Shown here: positions 7,108 through 12,486 of the stretch, in pieces
How the letters are laid out: each line of letters starts with the position of its first letter
Numbering within the stretch: position 1 is the stretch's first letter
DNA from: Clostridia bacterium
GTDB lineage: Bacteria > Bacillota > Clostridia > HGM11327
Direction: 5' to 3'
DNA: 12,486 bases
Assembly (NCBI GenBank): GCA_017935525.1
Contig: JAGBHJ010000302.1
Coordinates: 1-12,486, forward strand
Translations under genes and position numbers: made by a program
The notes under the pieces: generated by a model
What the model was told of the DNA's origin: nothing
Databases searched by the model: none
The model's input: the letters and a program-made list of their open reading frames with translations, nothing else

Positions 7108-7188
7108 AATTCGATAAATTCCTCTATATGCTTATAAGATTATTCGTTGGATAATACGTACGGAGTCCGTTTTTTTCGTACAGTGTAT

Positions 7189-7216
7189 ATTATACCATAT
7201 ATTCAGAAAAATGCAA
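7189..7216 (-). promoter_or_regulatory. Sigma-A promoter of the aminotransferase gene
   Basis: On the minus strand TTGCAT (7216-7211) and TATAAT (7194-7189) are 16 bases apart, with TGG before the -10. The leader of about 75 bases holds two small inverted repeats: ACGGA-C-TCCGT (7160-7170) and ATTAT-N7-ATAAT (7139-7155). No T-box or known riboswitch signature is visible in it. Confidence 0.72.
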
Positions 7217-7269
7217 TACCCTTTTTGCAATATTTCAAAATTTTGTTGATTTTTGTGTGTTAAACGCCC

Positions 7270-7306
7270 GATTTTGCATGAAGCGCTATCTACTCATGCA
7301 AAAATC
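7270..7306 (-). terminator. Hairpin over the ytxC stop codon
   Basis: GATTTT-T-GCATGA pairs with TCATGC-AAAATC, a 12-bp stem with one bulged base, and overlaps the first two bases (7305-7306) of the ytxC stop codon region. There is no U-run after it on the minus strand, so it may protect the 3' end rather than terminate. Confidence 0.4.
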
Positions 7307-8114
7307 AGAAGCTTTCCGTATCTGCCACCGTCAGTCTTCCTCCAAAAATATTGGATATCGCAGAAAAGAATTCGGAGTCATAAAACCCCGCATCCCCCGA
7401 CACCACTATTCTCTTTGGTGCTGCGGCAAGCAATATCCCCATCAAAAGGTCCTCCTTATCTATACCCTCGTCCTTTGCCTGGCGGTAGAGGGATGGCTCC
7501 AGCGGATCTCCCTTTTCATCCGTAAGGGTATATCCTCTCTCATCCGCCGTCAGCCTTACCTCAATGAGCTTGGGTGATCTTTCCTCCACAAAGCTCTGCA
7601 TGGCAGAAATAAGTTCCATATAACGTCGTTCCGTGTCAAGCCTGCCCGTGACTCTTACCCCGCACTCACGGATGAATCCCTTATAATCCTCAATACGAAA
7701 GCGAATAAAGGAATTCACCGCAAATATTCCGCTTTCCAGCATATTCTCTAACGCCCTTACGGAAAGTGCTGTGTACCAGTCGGTCTTCTTTTGCCTTTGC
7801 TTGACTTCGTCGTAAATAAGGTCACACAAAAGAGCACTTTGAGCGTTTTCCTGCTCCGCCACGGTTATACCGATATACTCCTTTGTCATATCCGTCAGTA
7901 TAAATCGGACTACTATATCCACCGTCCTCTTTACCAACGCAGTCAGACGGCGTCTTGCCTGCCTTTTTGTACGTGTCCTTGCACCTACCATCAGCAAAAC
8001 GTATCTGTCGTCCTCGTGCTTTTGCACGATGCTCTGCCCCAAGCCTGCCTCAAGGTGGTTTTTTATCTGCTCACCCGTGCTGCTTTTGTCCTTCTCTATA
8101 AGTAATTTTATCAT
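7305..8114 (-). CDS. ytxC: YtxC-like putative sporulation protein
   Basis: A 269-residue protein resembling the YtxC family, which is restricted to endospore formers and has no known biochemical function. The recognised core is SFIRFRIEDYKGFIRE at about 135-150, then RRYMELISAMQSFVEERSP at 163-181, and near the C-terminus LLMGILLAAAPKRIVV at about 223-238. These correspond to the family's FI-FR---Y and I--AP--I blocks. The length is close to the usual 280. There is no signal peptide or membrane segment, and a basic patch (RTRTKRQARRR) lies at 46-56. The ATG at 8114 has AAGGA nine bases upstream. It follows the deacetylase gene by 52 bases on the same strand, so the two probably form an operon. 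No promoter of its own is obvious. Confidence 0.8.
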   Translation of the reverse strand: MIKLLIEKDKSSTGEQIKNHLEAGLGQSIVQKHEDDRYVLLMVGARTRTKRQARRRLTALVKRTVDIVVRFILTDMTKEYIGITVAEQENAQSALLCDLIYDEVKQRQKKTDWYTALSVRALENMLESGIFAVNSFIRFRIEDYKGFIRECGVRVTGRLDTERRYMELISAMQSFVEERSPKLIEVRLTADERGYTLTDEKGDPLEPSLYRQAKDEGIDKEDLLMGILLAAAPKRIVVSGDAGFYDSEFFSAISNIFGGRLTVADTESF

Positions 8115-8166
8115 GTCTGCCCATCCTTTCTCTACACTATATGCAGTATGTACGGCTTGGTCAGTA

Positions 8167-9042
8167 CTATTTTATTCTTTTCATAAAGCCCTGTGTGGAA
8201 AGAGTGCTGTCTCTGTTAAAACGCTTAAGGCTGTAAAGACATTGTGGGTCCCTTGTCAAAACGTTTACCATCTCATAACAGGAAAGGGACGCCTTAAAGC
8301 CCAAGGATCTCAGCACCTCCTCCGACTCGTTGCAAATATATCCGTAGGGATAGGTAAACGTCATCGGCGTAATGCCGCAATTTTTGCTCAAAAGCTCCTG
8401 CGTCATCATAACGTCGTCGGAAAATATCTTCTTATACTCCGCCTCACTCTCCCCGTTCATTATTTTGCACCCTTTTCTGACGGCATCGGAATGCATATTG
8501 TAGGAATGATTAAGCACCTCCACCAGCCCCGAATCATCCATCTGCTTCAGATTGTCCCAAGTCAGATGGGCGTAGGATGGATTCAAGTCAAGGGTCTGAC
8601 TGAATTCCTCGCTGTATTTGCCCACAATGGACACCGTCGCCTTCATCCCATGTTTTTTGAGCAATGGATAGAGATAGGTAAGGTTGTTGTAGTATCCATC
8701 GTCAAAGGTCAGCACTACGGGCTTTGGCGGCAGATCCACACCGTCATACACGTAGTTTATCAAGTCCTCAATAAACACGGTGGTATATCCGTTATTCTTG
8801 AGCCACAGCATATCCTGCTCCAGCTGGGCAGGAGTCACGATGTATTTGGTCTGCACCTTGGCGCTTTTTAATATACTGTGGTACATTATTATGGGTACTC
8901 GAATACCGTCATCCTCCACAGTTGCCATAATGCTCCTTTCCACCATACCCACCGTAATGCTTACCGCCAGCAGGCACAACGCCAGCAGTAAAGTCACCAG
9001 CTTATCCCCCGGCTTTCCCATTGATCTTATTTTGTCTGTCAT
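8167..9042 (-). CDS. Membrane-anchored polysaccharide deacetylase (CE4/NodB domain)
   Basis: A 291-residue protein with a short cytoplasmic N-terminus, one hydrophobic segment at about 15-34 (signal anchor or uncleaved signal) and an extracytoplasmic NodB-type domain. The family removes N-acetyl groups from peptidoglycan or other GlcNAc polymers. Motifs: IIMYHSI (51-57), LTFDDGY with D114 and D115 (catalytic base and metal ligand), NHSYNMHS with H179 and H184 (metal ligands, spaced by four residues rather than the usual three), and TYPYGY at 230-235. The ATG at 9042 has GGAGG five bases upstream; an in-frame TTG at 9054 overlaps that site. It lies upstream of ytxC and divergent from ymxH-bofA, so a sporulation role (cortex or forespore wall) like PdaA/PdaB is an inference from context. 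Confidence 0.9.
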   Translation of the reverse strand: MTDKIRSMGKPGDKLVTLLLALCLLAVSITVGMVERSIMATVEDDGIRVPIIMYHSILKSAKVQTKYIVTPAQLEQDMLWLKNNGYTTVFIEDLINYVYDGVDLPPKPVVLTFDDGYYNNLTYLYPLLKKHGMKATVSIVGKYSEEFSQTLDLNPSYAHLTWDNLKQMDDSGLVEVLNHSYNMHSDAVRKGCKIMNGESEAEYKKIFSDDVMMTQELLSKNCGITPMTFTYPYGYICNESEEVLRSLGFKASLSCYEMVNVLTRDPQCLYSLKRFNRDSTLSTQGFMKRIK

Positions 9043-9070
9043 TTGCCCCTCCAATTCAACGTTTTGTAGA

Positions 9071-9099
9071 TATTATGTCACAAGGAGGGATTTTATTGC
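9071..9099 (-). promoter_or_regulatory. Possible sporulation-type promoter of deacetylase-ytxC
   Basis: On the minus strand CATAATA (9077-9071) fits the CATNNTA -10 pattern known for sigma-G, and GCAAT (9099-9095) is a partial -35 at 17 bases. A sigma-A reading (TGCAAT-N17-CATAAT) is equally weak. No other promoter was seen for this gene pair. Confidence 0.3.
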
Positions 9100-9122
9100 A
9101 TAAAATAGTATCAAAACAATAA
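9096..9122 (+). other. Possible 8-codon leader ORF upstream of ymxH-like gene
   Basis: A near-perfect Shine-Dalgarno, AAGGAGG (9083-9089), has no annotated gene behind it. With a TTG start 6 to 7 bases later it would translate MHKIVSKQ and stop at 9120-9122, on top of the next ribosome binding site (AAAAGGAG, 9121-9128). It could be a coupled leader peptide or just a chance purine run. Confidence 0.25.
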
Positions 9123-9134
9123 AAGGAGTCCGCT

Positions 9135-9368
9135 ATGAAAGCATCCGAATTAAAGCAAAAGGAAGTAATAAACATCAAAACAGGCAAACGGCTGGGTACT
9201 ATCATGGATTACGACATCGACCTGAGGTCAGGCAGAATAACGGGAGTTGCTCTGCCCTCATCAACCAAGTTTTCCATACTGTCCAAGCCCGAAAATGACG
9301 TATTCGTACCCTGGGAGCAAATAAAAAAGATCGGCGATGACGTCATACTGATCGAAACTATGGAATGA
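9135..9368 (+). CDS. YlmC/YmxH-family PRC-barrel sporulation protein
   Basis: A 77-residue soluble protein forming a single PRC-barrel-like beta domain. The family pattern is clear: MKASELKQKEVINIKTGKRLG at the start (a buried-strand turn of the I-----G--LG type), then MDYDIDLRSGRITGVALP at about 24-41 and FVPWEQIKKIGDDVILIE near the end. YlmC/YmxH proteins are small sporulation-associated proteins of endospore formers with no established biochemical role. The ATG at 9135 has AAAAGGAG six bases upstream. It is followed after 49 bases by the bofA-like gene on the same strand, very likely as a two-gene operon ending at the 9615-9682 terminator. No good sigma-A promoter lies upstream, compatible with a sporulation sigma factor. 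Confidence 0.85.
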   Translation: MKASELKQKEVINIKTGKRLGTIMDYDIDLRSGRITGVALPSSTKFSILSKPENDVFVPWEQIKKIGDDVILIETME

Positions 9369-9417
9369 CACACCGCCAAGCTACATATAATTTATCAAAA
9401 AACAAAAGGAGAAGTCC

Positions 9418-9597
9418 ATGAAAAGAGCCTTGCGTTACATCCTGCGCGCCACATTGGCAGTAGGTCTTGCATTTTTGTTATCCCTCATGGGTGGAAGCCT
9501 CACCCTGCCTATAAATATAGTCACCCTTGCAGCGTCCGTATTTTTGGGAGCTCCCGGAGTGGCTCTGGCGCTGCTGCTTTGCAACTACATATTCTGA
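9418..9597 (+). CDS. Short BofA-like membrane protein (pro-sigma-K processing inhibitor family)
   Basis: A 59-codon gene too small for usual length filters. The product is almost wholly hydrophobic: a basic start (MKRALRYILR), a first membrane segment at about 11-25, and a second segment at about 34-58 with the BofA-like ending VFLGAPGVALALLL. In Bacillus, BofA sits in the outer forespore membrane with SpoIVFA and holds the SpoIVFB protease inactive until engulfment is complete. BofA is usually about 85 residues, so this one is short, chiefly at the N-terminus. The ATG has AAAAGGAG six bases upstream. It follows the ymxH-like gene in the same direction, and a terminator begins 18 bases after the stop. 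Family assignment rests on the C-terminal motif and the sporulation neighbours; another small membrane protein is possible. Confidence 0.72.
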   Translation: MKRALRYILRATLAVGLAFLLSLMGGSLTLPINIVTLAASVFLGAPGVALALLLCNYIF

Positions 9598-9614
9598 CGA
9601 TTTGTCCTCCAATC

Positions 9615-9682
9615 AAAAAGGTCGTTGGGCCAACCATCCTCCCTGCAAATGAGAGCACGGTTGATCCAACGACCGTCTTTTT
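9615..9682. terminator. Bidirectional terminator between bofA-like gene and esterases
   Basis: GGTCGTTGG (9620-9628) pairs perfectly with CCAACGACC (9666-9674), and AACC/GGTT can extend it inward. T5 follows on the plus strand (9678-9682) and A5 precedes it (9615-9619), giving a U-run on the minus strand. The 37-base interior is unusually large and can fold into a further small CTC/GAG hairpin. Confidence 0.8.
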
Positions 9683-9683
9683 A

Positions 9684-10985
9684 TCACTTTACCTCAACTC
9701 TGAACGGAGATACAGGCAGATCTGCCGAGGAATACAAATACAGCTCGCCGTATCTGCAATAGCCAAGGCGCACCTCCGACGGCACAACGCCGTCTGCCCA
9801 AACACGCACCTTGTCACCCTCGATGCTATACTCCGCTTCAAAAATATTGCCATCCTTATCCAGCACAACAAAATTGTTATGCCGTGTTTCGTGCAAGCCC
9901 TCACCTGTGTCGCAAAAGCTGAGCACCGCCGTGCTGCCGTCAAGTTCCGCACCCGTACAAACAGGAGGTCTGTACAGAATATCATATCCGTATAACATTC
10001 CCAAGGCATATCTTGCCAAACGCTTTCCCAGCACCTTCTTTTCCGTAGGATGAACGTCTGTACGGTTGCCTATATCGCCGGTTGTTACCAAGCCAATGTT
10101 TTTTTCATGCAGATACGCATTCAGCTGGTGCTCCTGAATGACCTCCCAGCGCGCCCTTTCTGCACCGGGATAAAACGGAGCGATCTGCACAGTTATCATG
10201 GGCATATCGTCGTCATTCCAAAGTGCTCTCCAGCCCTTAAGGAAAGCGGAAAACAACCGTTCGTAAACCGGCGTTGTTGCGCCCTCCGTGTTGCCCTCAC
10301 CCTGATACCATATCACACCTCTTGCAGTATAGGGAGCCAACATACGCAATGAATTGTTATACAAATAACTCCTTGCATTAAATACATAGCAGTCGTCATA
10401 TACCTCATCAAGATCGTGCTGCTTAAACACCTCTGCCTCTGCTTCGACCGCCTCGGGGCTCATCCACGTCTGAATATTGGATGCACCCTGTGCGTTGCAT
10501 ACGATGCCAACGGGCACTCCAAGGGTATTCGCCAGCTCTATCGCAAAATGTGATGCCACAGCGGATACTGCGTCCTTATTTTCCTCCGCAATAGCCAGCC
10601 AACGCATATCCCTTGCAGGATTATTCATCATGCTCCAAGGTCTTTCGTACGTAAACATTCTTACGGTTTGACGACATTCATCCAAGGGCTGGTACAGCTG
10701 CGTCAATACAAAAGCTATGTTTGACTGTCCGCTGGCGATAAACACCTCGCCGTAATAAACGTCTTTTACCTCCACAGTCTCGCCACCGCACTGTGCAACC
10801 AGGGTATAGGGGCCGCCAACCTCGTGTTGCGGCAATTCCGCAATAAACCTGCCGTCAGCGCACCGTGCCGTTACAGTTACGCCGTCAATAGTCAGCCTAA
10901 CCTCGCCTTCGCCCTCTCCCCAGACAGCAACAGGCTTTCCCTGCTGGAGTATTACGCCGTCGCTGAAAAAACTCGCTAATTTCAT
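9684..10985 (-). CDS. SASA-type carbohydrate acetylesterase (sialate O-acetylesterase family), second copy
   Basis: A 433-residue SGNH-type esterase expected to remove O-acetyl groups from sugars such as O-acetylated sialic acids or other acetyl-saccharides. An N-terminal beta-domain (about 1-75; ILQQGKPVAVWGE, GGPYTLVA) precedes the hydrolase domain. The nucleophile is S88 in ASGQSNIAF, followed by NAQGASNIQTWMSPE, GVIWYQGEGN, and TGDIGNRTDVHPTEKK with D310 and H312. A C-terminal beta-domain ends in LYLYSSADLPVSPFRVE. There is no signal peptide, so it should act in the cytoplasm on imported substrate. It starts 12 bases after the stop of its paralogue with only a weak GGAAG site, implying translational coupling. 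Residue 90 is I where the paralogue has the more usual M of GQSNM. Confidence 0.87.
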   Translation of the reverse strand: MKLASFFSDGVILQQGKPVAVWGEGEGEVRLTIDGVTVTARCADGRFIAELPQHEVGGPYTLVAQCGGETVEVKDVYYGEVFIASGQSNIAFVLTQLYQPLDECRQTVRMFTYERPWSMMNNPARDMRWLAIAEENKDAVSAVASHFAIELANTLGVPVGIVCNAQGASNIQTWMSPEAVEAEAEVFKQHDLDEVYDDCYVFNARSYLYNNSLRMLAPYTARGVIWYQGEGNTEGATTPVYERLFSAFLKGWRALWNDDDMPMITVQIAPFYPGAERARWEVIQEHQLNAYLHEKNIGLVTTGDIGNRTDVHPTEKKVLGKRLARYALGMLYGYDILYRPPVCTGAELDGSTAVLSFCDTGEGLHETRHNNFVVLDKDGNIFEAEYSIEGDKVRVWADGVVPSEVRLGYCRYGELYLYSSADLPVSPFRVEVK

Positions 10986-10997
10986 ACTATCTTCCGA

Positions 10998-12296
10998 TCA
11001 TTCCGCCTTAATTCTGAACGGGGACGCAGGCAGGTCGGCGGATGAATAGAGCATGACCTCGCTTTCCGCATCAAAGCAGAATCTTATCTCGTACGACTCA
11101 ACGCCGTCAGCCCAAACCTTGACAGTATCGCCGTGGATGGAATACTTACCCACCGTACTGTTGCCGTCCTTATCCAGCACAAGGAAAGTCAATGGCTTCT
11201 TTTCGTACAGGCCGTCGCCCGTGTTTATAAACTTAAGCACAGCAACGCCGTCTTCCACCTGCATTGACGTGCAGATAGGCGGCTGATATACTATATCCTC
11301 GCCGTAAAGCATACCTCTTGCATATATTGCAAGCCTCTGTCCCACTATTTTCTTGTTTTTCGGGTGAATATCGGGCAGATCACCTGCGTCACCGATGGTT
11401 ATCATGCCTATGTTGTGACCCTCAAGCATTGCCTTAAGCTGCTGCTCACGGAGAATTTCCCAGTCAAACGTGGGCTCCTCCACAGTATGGTAAGTCAGCT
11501 GTACCGTAATAAACGGCAGATCGGGATCATCCCAAAGCTTTCTCCAGTCCTTAACCATAAGGTCAAACATATACGCATATCTGAATGAAATGCACTCATC
11601 CGCATCACTTTCGCCTTGATACCATATTACGCCCTTGATGGTGTAGGGAGCCACCTGCAAAAGTCTTTCTATATAAAGGTCGCTGTTGCCGTTGAATTCA
11701 AAAGTATAGGCATTTCTGTGGTGCTTTGTTTCGGGGCCAAAAACGGGGTCCGTGGACGTAGTCTCGGGAGATACCCATGACCTTATGCAAGACGCACCCT
11801 GGTTACTGGAAAGAATACCAACGGGCACGTTTTGGCTGTTTGCAATATCGATTGCAAAATGGGATGCCGCCGCAGAGATACCGTAGGCGTTTTCTACGCA
11901 TATATCCACCCAGCGCATATCCGTCAAGGGGCGCTTGTCGCACTCCCATTTTCTGTCGGGAGTAAATATTTTGACAGGCATTTTACACTCGTCCAAGGGC
12001 TGCATGGCATCCGCAAGTGTAAGTCCCATATTTGACTGTCCGCCCGCCAGATAAACGTCACCGTAGTACACGTTCTTTATCTCAATTACTTCTCCATCAC
12101 CCTCCACCAGCATTGTAAAGGGGCCACCCTCCGCATGAGGCGGAAGACTTGCCATAAATTTGCCGTCCTTTGGGTCAGCCTTTGTAAAATTGCCGTCTAT
12201 GGAGATCTTTACAGCAGAGTCAGCCTCGCCCCAAACGGCAACGTTTCTGTTTCTCTGTAATATCATGTTGTCACAAAACAAAAAATTTAATTTCAT
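10998..12296 (-). CDS. SASA-type carbohydrate acetylesterase (sialate O-acetylesterase family), first copy
   Basis: A 432-residue paralogue of the following gene, sharing its full architecture and many blocks: ILQRNRNVAVWGE, EGGPFTM, KNVYYGDV, QPLDEC, ASHFAIDIAN, VPVGI, GVIWYQGE, ARGMLYG and LYSSADLPASPFR. The nucleophile is S88 in GGQSNMG and the catalytic Asp-His pair is D309 and H311 in LPDIHPKNKK. No signal peptide is present. It is the promoter-proximal gene of the pair, with AGGAGG eight bases before the ATG, a promoter at 12346-12375 and an operator-like palindrome in the leader. The middle region (about 190-290) differs most between the copies, suggesting they arose by tandem duplication and then diverged in substrate preference. 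The exact sugar cannot be told; xylan- or cell-wall-derived acetyl-sugars remain possible. Confidence 0.87.
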   Translation of the reverse strand: MKLNFLFCDNMILQRNRNVAVWGEADSAVKISIDGNFTKADPKDGKFMASLPPHAEGGPFTMLVEGDGEVIEIKNVYYGDVYLAGGQSNMGLTLADAMQPLDECKMPVKIFTPDRKWECDKRPLTDMRWVDICVENAYGISAAASHFAIDIANSQNVPVGILSSNQGASCIRSWVSPETTSTDPVFGPETKHHRNAYTFEFNGNSDLYIERLLQVAPYTIKGVIWYQGESDADECISFRYAYMFDLMVKDWRKLWDDPDLPFITVQLTYHTVEEPTFDWEILREQQLKAMLEGHNIGMITIGDAGDLPDIHPKNKKIVGQRLAIYARGMLYGEDIVYQPPICTSMQVEDGVAVLKFINTGDGLYEKKPLTFLVLDKDGNSTVGKYSIHGDTVKVWADGVESYEIRFCFDAESEVMLYSSADLPASPFRIKAE

Positions 12297-12310
12297 ATTC
12301 TGATCCTCCT

Positions 12311-12332
12311 GTCAGCCAACGCTTTCGCAGAC
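12311..12332. promoter_or_regulatory. Imperfect 22-bp palindrome in the esterase leader
   Basis: GTCWGCSAAMG and its mirror match at 8 of 11 positions. It lies between the predicted transcription start and the ribosome binding site of the first esterase gene. It partly resembles a catabolite-responsive element (GAAAGCGTT core) but misses several consensus positions. It could be a repressor site or an RNA hairpin. Confidence 0.35.
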
Positions 12333-12345
12333 TGTTATTTGTAAT

Positions 12346-12375
12346 ATTATAGCACATCAACGCTACAAAAATCAA
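12346..12375 (-). promoter_or_regulatory. Sigma-A promoter of the esterase operon
   Basis: On the minus strand TTGATT (12375-12370) and TATAAT (12351-12346) are 18 bases apart with TGC before the -10. The core closely resembles the XRE regulator gene's promoter at 4790-4818. Confidence 0.7.
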
Positions 12376-12394
12376 GCCATTATTCATTTAATTA

Positions 12395-12423
12395 TTGCAA
12401 TTTTCAGCACAATATGGTATAAT
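12395..12423 (+). promoter_or_regulatory. Sigma-A promoter reading off the right edge
   Basis: TTGCAA (12395-12400) and TATAAT (12418-12423) are 17 bases apart with TGG before the -10. It is divergent from the esterase promoter. The remaining 63 bases contain no clear ribosome binding site or start codon, so the gene it drives lies outside the window. Confidence 0.72.
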
Positions 12424-12486
12424 AACTATATTGATGTAATTATTGAACCATCTATTGTAGAAATGCGGATTGCACGTTTCATTGTG

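Noticed and set aside
7108..7182. T-box or other known riboswitch ahead of the aminotransferase
   Set aside because: The leader is too short and lacks the conserved T-box sequence and a terminator/antiterminator pair.
8029..8871. 280-codon plus-strand open frame
   Set aside because: Antisense to the CE4 deacetylase and ytxC, whose motifs are intact; its composition (His, Leu, Val rich without domain pattern) is that of a mirror frame.
12314..12327. Catabolite-responsive element (cre) in the esterase leader
   Set aside because: Only part of the consensus matches, with about three mismatches at specified positions; kept only as a generic palindrome.
1..12486. tRNA, rRNA, CRISPR array or insertion sequence
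   Set aside because: No cloverleaf-like segment, no regularly spaced repeats, and no transposase or terminal inverted repeats were seen on either strand.

Overview
The window looks like chromosome from an endospore-forming member of the Clostridia (Bacillota). It carries three recognisable sporulation genes: a YtxC-like gene, a YlmC/YmxH-like PRC-barrel gene and a short BofA-like gene. Its promoters are TTGNNN-N16-18-TATAAT, most with an extended TGN before the -10. Ribosome binding sites are strong (AAAGGAGG type) and terminators are compact with U-runs. Genus cannot be fixed from sequence alone; a gut or anaerobic saccharolytic commensal is a reasonable inference from the alpha-galactosidase and paired acetylesterase genes.

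Layout. Positions 1-252 (minus) are the 5' part of a biotin-protein ligase gene that runs off the left edge. A hairpin separates it from pepF (322-2121, minus), an oligoendopeptidase F. pepF is divergent from a GH36 alpha-galactosidase gene (2320-4359, plus); each has its own promoter in the 198-bp gap, and a TGATCA-N4-TGATCA operator candidate sits at the alpha-galactosidase start point. A bidirectional terminator (4384-4430) lies between that gene and a convergent small XRE-type regulator (4436-4690, minus). Next are a solitary tyrosine recombinase (4929-5765, minus) and a class Ib aspartate-type aminotransferase (5914-7107, minus). Then come ytxC (7305-8114, minus) and, upstream of it in the same direction, a membrane-anchored CE4 polysaccharide deacetylase (8167-9042, minus). 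Divergent from these are ymxH-like (9135-9368, plus) and bofA-like (9418-9597, plus). A second bidirectional terminator (9615-9682) separates them from two tandem, paralogous SASA/sialate O-acetylesterase-type genes on the minus strand (9684-10985 and 10998-12296). A plus-strand promoter at 12395-12423 points off the right edge.

How the genes work together. Three themes are visible. One is carbohydrate use: the alpha-galactosidase removes alpha-galactosyl residues and the two esterases, with no signal peptide, probably deacetylate imported sugars in the cytoplasm. The second is sporulation: deacetylase-ytxC facing ymxH-bofA. The third is housekeeping: biotin ligase, peptidase and aminotransferase. 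The most unusual part is 4436-5835. There the regulator and the recombinase each carry an 18-bp element (17/18 identical) placed in the same register against their -35 boxes. This suggests co-regulation of the pair or, alternatively, att-like direct repeats around a roughly 1-kb recombinase segment.

No stretch without a gene exceeds 300 bases. No tRNA, rRNA, CRISPR array or insertion sequence was found.
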